In this document: piece by piece, positions 28,247 through 35,482 of the stretch
Position numbering within the stretch: position 1 is the stretch's first letter
Layout: each line of letters starts with the position of its first letter
The notes under the pieces: generated by a model
What the model was told of the DNA's origin: nothing
Seen by the model: only the letters and a program-made list of their open reading frames with translations
The model's database searches: none
Program-made: the position numbers and the translations under genes
Assembly (NCBI GenBank): GCA_002401345.1
Contig: NVSU01000007.1
Location: forward strand, 1 to 38,736
Length of the DNA stretch: 38,736 bases
Direction: 5' to 3'
From: Candidatus Wolfebacteria bacterium
GTDB lineage: Bacteria > Patescibacteriota > Minisyncoccia > Phycocordibacterales > NVSU01

Positions 28247-28879
28247 ATGGCAGATATTGAACTAAAACTTAAAAATAATGTAGTGGTAAAAGGTATTTTA
28301 AAAGTTCCAGAAAAAGCAAAAGGATTGGTTATTTTTGCACATGGATCAGGCAGCAGCAGGCTGAGTCCCAGAAATAACTTCGTTGCGAATGTACTTCAAA
28401 AAGCAGGCTTAGCGACTCTTCTTATGGACCTTTTGACACCCGAAGAAGAGGCAGATCGATCGAATGTGTTTGATATTGACCTTCTTTCAGAAAGACTTGA
28501 ACAAGCTACAGTGTGGACTAGACAGATCCCCGAAATAAAAGACCTACCAATTGGTTATTTTGGATCCTCAACTGGTGCGGCGGCTGCACTTCAAGCTGCA
28601 GCTGTTCTAGGAGAACAAATAAAGGCAGTTGTATCTAGAGGTGGCAGGTCTGACTTGGCTATGGATCACCTTGATCATGTAATAGCAGCCACGCTTCTGA
28701 TTGTTGGAGGAGATGATGATGTGGTGATTTCATTTAATGAACAGTCATACGAGCAATTGAAAAGTAAAAAGGAGTTAAAGATAATTCCGGGTGCAGGGCA
28801 TTTATTCGAGGAATCAGGAGCACTTGAAGAGGTCGCTCGACTTGCCTCTGAGTGGTTTATTAAAAATTTAAAAGTATAA
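28247..28879 (+). CDS. Alpha/beta hydrolase, dienelactone-hydrolase type
   Basis: The protein has 210 residues. The nucleophile elbow is GYFGSSTGAAAA (Ser at about 108 or so), the acid is in VGGDDDVV, and the His is in PGAGHLFEE. VIFAHGSGSSR provides the oxyanion segment. This family hydrolyses esters or lactones; the substrate is unknown. It is the third gene of the operon with PRTase and PRPP synthetase. PRTase-hydrolase fusions known elsewhere support a shared, uncharacterised pathway. Confidence 0.88.
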   Translation: MADIELKLKNNVVVKGILKVPEKAKGLVIFAHGSGSSRLSPRNNFVANVLQKAGLATLLMDLLTPEEEADRSNVFDIDLLSERLEQATVWTRQIPEIKDLPIGYFGSSTGAAAALQAAAVLGEQIKAVVSRGGRSDLAMDHLDHVIAATLLIVGGDDDVVISFNEQSYEQLKSKKELKIIPGAGHLFEESGALEEVARLASEWFIKNLKV

Positions 28880-28885
28880 AAATAA

Positions 28886-28921
28886 TTGCCCACCTTTCGG
28901 TAGGCAATGTATACATTTACC
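28886..28921 (+). promoter_or_regulatory. Leaderless promoter with palindromic 18-bp spacer, copy 5
   Basis: TTGCCC (28886-28891)-N18-TATACA (28910-28915), six bases, ATG (28922). The palindrome is ATTGCC...GGCAAT with ACC/GGT inside; its sequence is the most diverged of the five. Confidence 0.7.
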
Positions 28922-29263
28922 ATGGAAAAAAATAGAGGAATTTCGTCATTATCAATACTCATAATAATTGCGATTCTTATTATCGGAGGAATTGTTCTGT
29001 CGCAACGCACCGCTAGTGTCCCCCTAGATACTTCAGTAGCTTTGGCTCAGGGATGTGAAGAAAGTGGAGGCGAGTGGTTGTCAGAATACAATGAATGCGA
29101 ATATGGAAGTGCAGAATGGTGTCAGGAATCCAGTGGTGAATTCTTAAGTTGTGAATCAGTGTGTCGCCATAATCCTGATCCAAATGCGATTTGTACTGAA
29201 CAATGTGTTGCTGTGTGTGTGTTTCAGGATGCCGATGTCCAAAGTGGCATAAAAATATTCTAG
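28922..29263 (+). CDS. Membrane-anchored Cys-rich extracellular protein
   Basis: Starting at the ATG at 28922 the protein has 113 residues. It has an N-terminal membrane helix (SLSILIIIAILIIGGIVL) and then about 75 residues with eight Cys (GCEESGG, YNECEYG, EWCQESS, FLSCESVC, AICTEQC, VAVCVF), enough for four disulfides outside the cell. The N terminus recalls pilin-like leaders common in CPR, but the usual Glu is missing. A longer frame from 28907 was rejected because that ATG is inside the promoter. Confidence 0.72.
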   Translation: MEKNRGISSLSILIIIAILIIGGIVLSQRTASVPLDTSVALAQGCEESGGEWLSEYNECEYGSAEWCQESSGEFLSCESVCRHNPDPNAICTEQCVAVCVFQDADVQSGIKIF

Positions 29264-29283
29264 GACCAACATTTAAAAAGTTA

Positions 29284-29317
29284 AATAAAAAAAGCATCAG
29301 CTTTCAGCTGATGCTTT
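29284..29317 (-). terminator. Terminator overlapping the stop codon of the gene at 29297
   Basis: AAAGCATCAGCT and AGCTGATGCTTT form a 12-bp stem with a 3-base loop. The A-tract on the left is the minus-strand U-run. It can also stop transcription from the left. Confidence 0.85.
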
Positions 29318-29878
29318 GTTGTCTCTTTTATCTTGTGCTTTATCCTTTTCTTCTTCTCTTAGAAATTCAGCAGGAATTTTCTTTGTCTTCCAAATTCCTT
29401 TCGTGGGATCCTCTAAGCTCATACTAATCCTAAGTAATACATACATTAGAAATGTCAGTAAAAAAATAGAGACACCTCCAGATAGCGGTGTGTCGTATTT
29501 GGTCATTACTGCTACTAAAAATAGAAGAAAACTCATTGTTCCCATAGCCAAGTGATACCACATAGGCAATCCTTGTCTTCTTGCTTTAACAAAAGCTTTT
29601 TTATCCTTGTCGAGAATACTTGCAATAATATTGTTGTATTGCGTCATATTTGCACGCAATGCTTGAACCGATGCGAGTGCGTAGATGACTCCAATATTGC
29701 CCATAAATTGTTTTGCAAGTTCTTGATTCTTCCAGCTTACCAGTATTTCTAGATTCCATAATATATAACATATAAATGCAATAAATACGGCAACAAGGGC
29801 TGATTCACACATAAGTCCAATATAGCTAAGTAAAATACGAAACTTATCTGATCTGAAATATTCCGGTATCCACTTCAT
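29297..29878 (-). CDS. Membrane protein with four helices and a basic/acidic tail
   Basis: The protein has 193 residues. Helices at about 13-40, 62-80, 110-125 and 133-152 alternate with charged loops. The tail (residues 165-193) is highly charged (EEEKDKAQDKRDNKASAES). No family is recognised. The stop codon lies within the terminator hairpin. The leader carries GAACCTTTAAAAA eight bases before the ATG. Confidence 0.75.
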   Translation of the reverse strand: MKWIPEYFRSDKFRILLSYIGLMCESALVAVFIAFICYILWNLEILVSWKNQELAKQFMGNIGVIYALASVQALRANMTQYNNIIASILDKDKKAFVKARRQGLPMWYHLAMGTMSFLLFLVAVMTKYDTPLSGGVSIFLLTFLMYVLLRISMSLEDPTKGIWKTKKIPAEFLREEEKDKAQDKRDNKASAES

Positions 29879-29919
29879 ATATATGATTTTTAAAGGTTCA
29901 TATTTTATTTTCTAATATA

Positions 29920-29948
29920 ACTATACGAAATAAATAGACCATTGTCAA
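29920..29948 (-). promoter_or_regulatory. -35/-10 promoter of the membrane protein gene
   Basis: Minus strand: TTGACA (plus TGTCAA 29943-29948), 17 bases, TATAGT (plus ACTATA 29920-29925). A plus-strand TTGTCA overlaps it, as in the divergent pairs, but its -10 partner is unclear. Confidence 0.7.
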
Positions 29949-30045
29949 TTTGTATAATGTTGCAATAAAAAAATTAGGGTTCTTTTTATTTATATAATCT
30001 ATGATACAGTAGGCTTAGAAAGTAAATTAATAAATATGAGTCGCT

Positions 30046-31269
30046 ATGAGACAGTTTAAAATCAGTAAATCTATTACTCCTCGTGATAGTATAGTAGTGA
30101 ATAAATATTTAAAAGAAGTTTCAATGTTTCCAGTACTTGAAATCAATGAAGAGGCCATTGTTGCTAGAAAAGCTAGAAATGGTGATAAGGATTCGTTTGA
30201 TTTACTGATTAATTCAAATCTTCGATTTGTTGTGTCGGTTGCGAAACAATATCAGAATCAAGGTCTTTCATTACCTGATCTAATAAATGAAGGAAATCTT
30301 GGATTAATAAAGGCTGCGCAGAGATTTGATGAGACGAGAGGTTTTAGATTTATTTCCTACGCAGTGTGGTGGATACGTCAAGGTATTCGAGCTGGATTGT
30401 ATGATATAGGAAATGCGATACGATTACCGCATAATCAAATATCCTGGTTGGTAAAAATTGAGAAGACTGATTTGTTGTTACGACATCACCTTGAAAGAGA
30501 ACCATCAACTAAAGAGATTGCAGATGAATTGGGTTGGGATGAAAATAAAATCCTAAAGACGAACAAAAGTCATCGTACTATTTTTTCATTAGAAAGTTCA
30601 CTGAATGGCAATGCTGAATATTCTGTACGGTCATTACATGATGTGATTGAGAATACTGATTCCATTCAACCTGATGATGTGCTTCTTAAGGAGTCACTAA
30701 GTAGCGAGATTGAAAAACGCGTGTCGATTTTGCCAGAACGTGACAGGAGAATACTACTTGCATACTATGGTATTAATCGTGAGTACAAACCTACACTTGA
30801 GGAAGTTGGCGAACAATTTGGCATCACTCATCAGGCAGTTGGATATATAATCACAAGATCAATACGAAGATTGAGAAGAAGAAAGGATATAGACGTAATC
30901 GATTCGGTCACCCCCATACCTCCATGTGATAACATTTTTACGCATAATGGAAATGGTAAAGATGAAGTTATGGAAGAAAAGAGTGAGCCGTTGATCGAAG
31001 CTCCTCCGAAGGAGTGTACGCTTAGAAAATCTATTAATCCAAGGAGTATATATCATGAAGGTATCTATGGTTTGATTTATAAGGATATCACATGCATCGA
31101 AAATGCTCGTGATACTCTGTATGAGTATAAATTTACCTATCTTGCAGATAAGCTCGATGAGGCTCTTAAAAAGAAGCGATTTGAGAATAGAGCAGTTAAT
31201 TATTTTCTGAAAGATAGACCTGATATTGAAGTAGAGGTAAGGTTAATAACAGAAGAAAGGGGAATATAA
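30046..31269 (+). CDS. Sigma-70 family factor of Bacteroidota type with a C-terminal extension
   Basis: The 407-residue protein begins MRQFKISKSITPRDS, nearly the opening of Bacteroidota primary sigma factors (MRQLKITKSIT). Region 2 is very strongly conserved (FVVSVAKQYQNQGLSLPDLI, then NEGNLGLIKAA and FISYAVWWIRQ). Region 3 follows, with REPSTKEIADELG, and region 4 (about 225-280). The region 4.2 helix reads FGITHQAVGYIITRSIRRLR where the family usually has TRERVRQI, so -35 recognition may differ. Residues 281-407 are an extra domain (YHEGIYGLIYKDITCIE) that I do not recognise. Its role could be an alternative sigma factor. Confidence 0.9.
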   Translation: MRQFKISKSITPRDSIVVNKYLKEVSMFPVLEINEEAIVARKARNGDKDSFDLLINSNLRFVVSVAKQYQNQGLSLPDLINEGNLGLIKAAQRFDETRGFRFISYAVWWIRQGIRAGLYDIGNAIRLPHNQISWLVKIEKTDLLLRHHLEREPSTKEIADELGWDENKILKTNKSHRTIFSLESSLNGNAEYSVRSLHDVIENTDSIQPDDVLLKESLSSEIEKRVSILPERDRRILLAYYGINREYKPTLEEVGEQFGITHQAVGYIITRSIRRLRRRKDIDVIDSVTPIPPCDNIFTHNGNGKDEVMEEKSEPLIEAPPKECTLRKSINPRSIYHEGIYGLIYKDITCIENARDTLYEYKFTYLADKLDEALKKKRFENRAVNYFLKDRPDIEVEVRLITEERGI

Positions 31270-31299
31270 AAGCCCGGAATATATATCCGGGCTTTTTTT
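31268..31299 (+). terminator. Terminator of the sigma-factor gene
   Basis: AAAAGCCCGG and CCGGGCTTTT flank an AT-rich loop, followed by T7; it starts at the stop codon. Confidence 0.9.
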
Positions 31300-31370
31300 A
31301 ATTTCCATGATATAGATTTATGAGGTTCAAGACTGAAATCACTATATATGAAGATAAACTACTGGTCAAT

Positions 31371-31398
31371 AAAAAAAGCGAGCTGTTATGCTCGCTTT
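31371..31398 (-). terminator. Terminator of the TrpF-like gene
   Basis: AAAGCGAGC (31375-31383) pairs with GCTCGCTTT (31390-31398); the A-tract on the left is the minus-strand U-run. Confidence 0.85.
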
Positions 31399-31420
31399 AA
31401 TATTCTGTATAGAATGTTAT

Positions 31421-32218
31421 CTAATAGAATATTTGGTGTGTCTGTTTTATATACAGATACGCTTTTGTGTGGTTCATAATACCATTGCTGTCGAGAATTT
31501 TAGCCTGTGCATCTATTGAAAGATGATTAAATCCCGCATTCTTGACCTCTCTTAAATGATCTAGATCACGATCGTTTGGACCGAAACCTCCCGCAATTCC
31601 AATTCCCATTTCTTTAAGAATAGTGTAATTAGAATAAATCTCCTCAAGATATGCAATTATAGTTTTCGGATCGAATGGTCTACCATATCCGCCACTCGGA
31701 TCGAGAAGCACATAGTCAACGAGGTGACTATATTCTGCAAGTCTCTCGACTAATGCACTAGGAGAATGATTGATTTTTTTAAATGCATATCCACCAATTT
31801 GAAGCACGATTTTCATTTTTCCATATGCACTCTTATATTTGACCAAAGTATCTATGTCAGGCCAGGACACATTGAGTTGAAATCCGTGAAGATTTTTACC
31901 GCCAAGCTCAGTCAGATGCATTAACTCAATATATAATTCTTCCTTTTTGCTAGAATTAAAATGAATTAAATTTAAATACCGAGAATTATCCTTAAAGATA
32001 TTACCGATATATTGAACTCGCGGGTAGAGATGTGGCCATCTATTAGTCTTCCCAGAGAGTGTAGATGTGCTTGCGAGGACACCAATCATAATTTTAGTAT
32101 TAGATTTTTCCATGTCCGCATTAATGTGCTCATTAATGTTTCTCAGACATCCTTCTAATTGATCTACTTGGCATCTTTTTGTGAATCCTGTAATTCCTAT
32201 GTAGTGTGAATGTTTCAT
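31421..32218 (-). CDS. TIM-barrel protein, phosphoribosylanthranilate-isomerase-like
   Basis: With the start at MKHSHYIGITGF the protein has 265 residues. The opening, VDYVLLDPSGGYGRPFD (about 183-199) and GIGIAGGFGPND (about 221-232) follow the TrpF barrel, whose last strands bind the substrate phosphate. The usual N-terminal catalytic Cys is missing at its place and no other Trp gene is present, so it is probably a relative with another substrate. The upstream ATG options overlap the TGGACA-N17-TATATT promoter. Confidence 0.6.
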   Translation of the reverse strand: MKHSHYIGITGFTKRCQVDQLEGCLRNINEHINADMEKSNTKIMIGVLASTSTLSGKTNRWPHLYPRVQYIGNIFKDNSRYLNLIHFNSSKKEELYIELMHLTELGGKNLHGFQLNVSWPDIDTLVKYKSAYGKMKIVLQIGGYAFKKINHSPSALVERLAEYSHLVDYVLLDPSGGYGRPFDPKTIIAYLEEIYSNYTILKEMGIGIAGGFGPNDRDLDHLREVKNAGFNHLSIDAQAKILDSNGIMNHTKAYLYIKQTHQIFY

Positions 32219-32248
32219 TTTAAATAGCTTTAGTTTATATCTGTTCAC

Positions 32249-32277
32249 AATATACATGATATGATTTTTACTGTCCA
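32249..32277 (-). promoter_or_regulatory. -35/-10 promoter of the TrpF-like gene
   Basis: Minus strand: TGGACA (plus TGTCCA 32272-32277), 17 bases, TATATT (plus AATATA 32249-32254). It places the start at 32218. Confidence 0.7.
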
Positions 32278-32311
32278 TGATGATGATTTGGAAATTCAAC
32301 AAAGAAGATAA

Positions 32312-32337
32312 ATAAAAAAGCCCTCGTGCGAGGGCTT
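32312..32337 (-). terminator. Terminator of the gene at 32358-32810
   Basis: AAGCCCTCG and CGAGGGCTT form a 9-bp stem around TG, with the A-tract on the left as the U-run. Confidence 0.88.
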
Positions 32338-32357
32338 AAATTTAAAGAGGCACTATT

Positions 32358-32810
32358 CTATTCGACAGTTTCTTCTGTTCTAAATTCTTCTGGAATATTT
32401 ATCGCATGAATAGAATCCACATCGAGATCAATAACGTCAACGTCATCATCATAGGTTTCTTCTGAAATCCAAAGTGTATGACCTGGTAAATTACATCTGA
32501 ATATCTCATTTTGGTGAAGTCCCTGACAGCAAGAGATCATTTTTAGGCTTCCCATTGCAATTATGATATCTGGAAGATGTGTTGAATGGGCATCAGCATT
32601 CAGCATAAATACTGCTTTGGCTAATGAATCATTCTTACTACTAAGGTCACTCAATGTATCAGGAATCGACACAGCAACAGAGTTTCTAAAATAGTCGGTT
32701 CTTCGAAATAACCAAATAATGAGTTGTTTTATATCATTATCAATCTCTCTTGATCTCCAAATAAGTGTTTCGAATGCATCAAATTGCTTATCTGTAATTA
32801 TAGTTCTCAT
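32358..32810 (-). CDS. Hypothetical protein, 150 residues
   Basis: No family is recognised. An N-terminal helical half (FDAFETLIWRSREIDNDIKQ) is followed by a Cys pair (ISCCQGLHQNEIFRCNLPG) and an acidic end (YDDDVDVIDLDVDSIHA). Own promoter and terminator. Confidence 0.7.
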   Translation of the reverse strand: MRTIITDKQFDAFETLIWRSREIDNDIKQLIIWLFRRTDYFRNSVAVSIPDTLSDLSSKNDSLAKAVFMLNADAHSTHLPDIIIAMGSLKMISCCQGLHQNEIFRCNLPGHTLWISEETYDDDVDVIDLDVDSIHAINIPEEFRTEETVE

Positions 32811-32839
32811 TGTAAATAGCTTTTGTGTAATCTAATCAG

Positions 32840-32868
32840 ACTATACAGTATATATATTTGTCTGTCTA
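32840..32868 (-). promoter_or_regulatory. -35/-10 promoter of the gene at 32358-32810
   Basis: Minus strand: TAGACA (plus TGTCTA 32863-32868), 17 bases, TATAGT (plus ACTATA 32840-32845). Confidence 0.68.
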
Positions 32869-32910
32869 TAAAGGTGATTTTATGAATAGGGTCATGTATG
32901 CTGATATATT

Positions 32911-32940
32911 AAAAAGGCACTAACTTAGTTAGTGCCTTTT
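32911..32940 (-). terminator. Terminator overlapping the stop codon of the gene at 32925
   Basis: AAAAGGCACTAAC and GTTAGTGCCTTTT form a 13-bp stem around TTA. That TTA, read on the minus strand as TAA, is the stop codon of the gene. Confidence 0.9.
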
Positions 32941-33311
32941 GTGAGAATCTTAATTTTAGATTGTACGTTTAACTCGTTGGATTTAGCAATGATGCCTTTA
33001 TTGATTTTGTCTGCGGATCCTTCCAGGATGCTTAGAATCTCATTGGATGTTTTTCCTTGACCTAGGAATTGATGAATTCCGCCCAGTGTAGCAAGTAATT
33101 GATCATTTTCAATAAGTACTTTTGCAATCTCTAATTGTCTATCAGAATCTACTTTTTGTTCTGCGTACATGATTAACTCCTCTAAAGAAACTTCTTCTTT
33201 ATGTCTCTCTGTTTCGTGAGCATCATTATAGGCTTCTTCACATGTATTTGTGCAAAAATCAGCTTCTTCGTCATCCGTAGGACAACCACATTTTTTACAG
33301 TAATATGACAT
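32925..33311 (-). CDS. Zinc-ribbon small protein
   Basis: The protein has 128 residues. CKKCGCPTDDEEADFCTNTC (residues 5-24) forms a C-x2-C...C-x3-C zinc-finger candidate. The rest is helical (EELIMYAEQKVDSDRQLEIA). No family is recognised. The terminator hairpin encodes the last residues (KGTN) and the stop. Confidence 0.72.
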   Translation of the reverse strand: MSYYCKKCGCPTDDEEADFCTNTCEEAYNDAHETERHKEEVSLEELIMYAEQKVDSDRQLEIAKVLIENDQLLATLGGIHQFLGQGKTSNEILSILEGSADKINKGIIAKSNELNVQSKIKILTKGTN

Positions 33312-33348
33312 TTTTTTAAATTAATTAAACAACCGATTTCTGCCTTAA

Positions 33349-33399
33349 GGTTATCACATCACAATTAAACTTGTCAATTGGTGATTTAAATGGTAGTTT
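33349..33399. promoter_or_regulatory. Divergent promoter 8 (TTGTCAA type)
   Basis: Plus strand: TTGTCA (33371-33376)-N17-TAGTTT (33394-33399). Minus strand: TTGACA (plus TGTCAA 33372-33377), then 16 bases and GATAAC or 17 and ATAACC. The -35 boxes overlap as in the CTAGTCAAT type. Confidence 0.55.
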
Positions 33400-33418
33400 A
33401 CACTAACATAAAGTAATT

Positions 33419-34165
33419 ATGAAAAAGGATATAAAACACAAAATACTTGTATATGGAGTTAATCCAGTTGCCGAATTAGTGAATAGTGGGGCAACAAATA
33501 TTACAAGGATATACATGCAGGATTCGTCAGATAAACCAATACTGCAGCAGATCAGAAGCTATGCACAGAAGCATAGTATTGGAGTTAATTCAGTTTCAAA
33601 TAAATATATAAAGAATCTAGTTGGAGATGTTGCGCATCAAGGTGTAGTAGCACTTCTGCGGTCATTTGAGTATGTCGAATTTAACAAATGGGTTGAATCA
33701 CTCGACATGTCTACTAATCCAGCAGTATTACTATTGGATGAAGTACAAGATCCACATAATGTCGGTGCAATGATTCGTTCTGCTGCAGCGTTTGGTTTAT
33801 CAGGGGTAATACTTCCATCTCATAGACAGTCTCCTGTGACAAATGCTGTATTTAAAAGTTCCGCAGGAACAGTGATGCATATACCTGTTATAAAAATAGG
33901 AAATGTAAATCAGATGTTAAAGAAGTTGAAAGAAATGGGCTTTTGGATTGTAGGAATACATCAGGATGGACATACAAAAATTAGTGAGCAGAAATTTGAT
34001 TCACCTACAGTACTAATCGTAGGAAATGAAGGATATGGAATCCGACAAAAGACACTTGAAATGTGTGACTTCACAGTACAAATTCCAATGAGCTCAGAAA
34101 TCGAATCTCTGAATGCTGCGGTGAGCACAGGTATTGCATGCTATGAATGGTCACGACAGCAATAA
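33419..34165 (+). CDS. rlmB: SpoU/TrmH-family RNA 2'-O-methyltransferase (RlmB-like)
   Basis: The protein has 248 residues. It has an N-terminal substrate-binding domain (ILVYGVNPVAELV) and a SPOUT C domain with motif 1 LDEVQDPHNVGAMIRSAAAF, motif 2 VLIVGNEGYGI and motif 3 QIPMSSEIESLNAAVSTGIA. This knotted fold binds SAM and methylates ribose in RNA. RlmB, which modifies G2251 of 23S rRNA in E. coli, is the closest match, but other TrmH-like RNAs cannot be excluded. Confidence 0.9.
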   Translation: MKKDIKHKILVYGVNPVAELVNSGATNITRIYMQDSSDKPILQQIRSYAQKHSIGVNSVSNKYIKNLVGDVAHQGVVALLRSFEYVEFNKWVESLDMSTNPAVLLLDEVQDPHNVGAMIRSAAAFGLSGVILPSHRQSPVTNAVFKSSAGTVMHIPVIKIGNVNQMLKKLKEMGFWIVGIHQDGHTKISEQKFDSPTVLIVGNEGYGIRQKTLEMCDFTVQIPMSSEIESLNAAVSTGIACYEWSRQQ

Positions 34166-34175
34166 TAAATTAAAT

Positions 34176-34204
34176 TAAAAAAGCCCCACATAACGTGGGG
34201 CTTT
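34176..34204. terminator. Two-way terminator after rlmB
   Basis: AAAGCCCCAC (34180-34189) pairs with GTGGGGCTTT (34195-34204). The A-tract on the left also serves the minus-strand gene at 34208. Confidence 0.88.
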
Positions 34205-34207
34205 GTA

Positions 34208-34825
34208 TTACAACTCATATACAATTTTCCTTTTTTGATCTATTCGCTCTTTCAATTTCTCATTTGAAAGAAGATAGGGAATAGCAGTTTCTGCTTTTCT
34301 CAAAAGAAAAAGTATATCGAGTATTTTTTGTTTTCCCTTTTTGGGAATATATGAGAGAGGTAGATATAAGTCGCAGCCTACATCGACATTCCCATTCCTC
34401 TCTATTCGCTTGTAAGCCTCTATGGATAAAGTAAATACATCCGATGAATCAAAATACGGAGACTTATGTTTTTTATTTACTATACAAAGCGACAATCCCC
34501 ACTGTAATCTTTCGAACCGTTGATAATAAAGATCACTTTTAATAAGTTTCTCATCAGCACCCTCTAGGTGTATAGTTAAATGGGTCTCATTATAATAGAA
34601 AAGACTTTGTATAAACTTTTTGAAAAGTTTATTTTTTCTATACCAACTACTAAGTACTATATTCGTCTCATCAAAAAAAGTAGTGTATGTGTCCGTAGAC
34701 GCATATCGATTTTGTAATTTCTCTTCATCAGTAAGTCTAGGTGTAATATCATTACTCAAGAATAAGAGATATTGCTGAAGCACTTCATCAACGGTCTTTG
34801 GGTGATAGTGTCGATTTCTTCTCAT
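34208..34825 (-). CDS. Hypothetical protein, 205 residues
   Basis: No family is recognised. It is basic and mixed alpha/beta (MRRNRHYHPKTVDEVLQQYL at the start, KLKERIDQKRKIVYEL at the end), with beta segments such as THLTIHLEGA in the middle. It has no signal or membrane helix. Confidence 0.7.
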   Translation of the reverse strand: MRRNRHYHPKTVDEVLQQYLLFLSNDITPRLTDEEKLQNRYASTDTYTTFFDETNIVLSSWYRKNKLFKKFIQSLFYYNETHLTIHLEGADEKLIKSDLYYQRFERLQWGLSLCIVNKKHKSPYFDSSDVFTLSIEAYKRIERNGNVDVGCDLYLPLSYIPKKGKQKILDILFLLRKAETAIPYLLSNEKLKERIDQKRKIVYEL

Positions 34826-35120
34826 AATATTTAGTTTTATGTGTACATGCTATCTAAAATATATAGAGGAAGTGTTTCATTGTCAATGACACGCTTTACG
34901 CGTGCTCTTTTTCGATTTACTACTACATTCCTTGGTATTTCTATTAATTATTGTGCCGTGTTAGAATTTCAAGGAACATAACCCCAGTGAAATGTTTTTT
35001 TTATAGAAAAAAAGTTAAAATGTATTAAAAATAAATTTTATTTCACAGGGTGATGATTTTAATATTCGTTTCCCACCTACGCTGTAGCTTCAGTGGACAG
35101 GTACTCATTAAAAATCAATC
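34826..35120. other. Intergenic region with inverted repeats
   Basis: About 295 bases, no gene seen. The minus-strand promoter TTGACA-N17-TATATT (plus 34858-34886) drives the gene at 34208. CACGC/GCGTG (about 34890-34904) with a T-rich tail, TTCCTTG/CAAGGAA with a 38-base loop, and GTGAAAT/ATTTCAC flanked by CCC/GGG (about 34984-35051) are inverted repeats. An eroded repeat near GCTGTAGCTTCAG (35080-35092) recalls 7066-7078. Confidence 0.45.
34858..34886 (-). promoter_or_regulatory. -35/-10 promoter of the gene at 34208-34825
   Basis: Minus strand: TTGACA (plus TGTCAA 34881-34886), 17 bases, TATATT (plus AATATA 34858-34863). Confidence 0.75.
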
Positions 35121-35411
35121 ATGTATGTAAAAGTGAGAATTATCTCAGGATCCAAAAAAGAGTATATTGTAAAAAAAGGCAGCTCGCTAACGCGACTGCA
35201 CTTGGATTTTCTGGGACGGAATACCGTCAAGAAAATCTCGGCGTCTGAAGATACCTATGAAGTGGCTGTAAAACTAAAGACTGAGAGAAATATGGCTAAT
35301 AAAAGACTTATTGAGATGATGGCCTCAGAACTTTGTATTCCTCAAAAGAACATTCGTATAATAAGCGGTCATCATAGTCGCAGTAAAATTCTGAGTGTTC
35401 ATGTGATATAA
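35121..35411 (+). CDS. DUF167 (YggU-family) protein
   Basis: The protein has 96 residues. MYVKVRIISGSKKEYIVKK opens with the family's first strand and basic loop, and RNMANKRLIEMMASELCIP with RIISGHHSRSKI is the conserved helix and strand. The family is widespread and its role is unclear. The stop codon overlaps the TATAAT of the next gene's promoter. Confidence 0.85.
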   Translation: MYVKVRIISGSKKEYIVKKGSSLTRLHLDFLGRNTVKKISASEDTYEVAVKLKTERNMANKRLIEMMASELCIPQKNIRIISGHHSRSKILSVHVI

Positions 35412-35412
35412 T
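35404..35412 (+). promoter_or_regulatory. Extended -10 promoter of the hibernation-factor gene
   Basis: TGATATAAT overlaps the stop codon of the DUF167 gene. Downstream, TTACAGATA (35413-35421) and TATCTGTAA (35445-35453) form a 9-bp inverted repeat around the predicted transcription start. Confidence 0.6.
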
Positions 35413-35482
35413 TTACAGATATCTTATATACATAGAGATAGTAGTATCTGTAAGGTAATTTATTCTCTATATTAATTTTTTT

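Noticed and set aside
28907-28921. Upstream ATG of the Cys-rich protein
   Set aside because: The ATG is within the promoter between -35 and -10; the ATG at 28922 has the six-base spacing.
32219-32302. N-terminal extension of the TrpF-like protein
   Set aside because: It would begin upstream of or inside the TGGACA/TATATT promoter.
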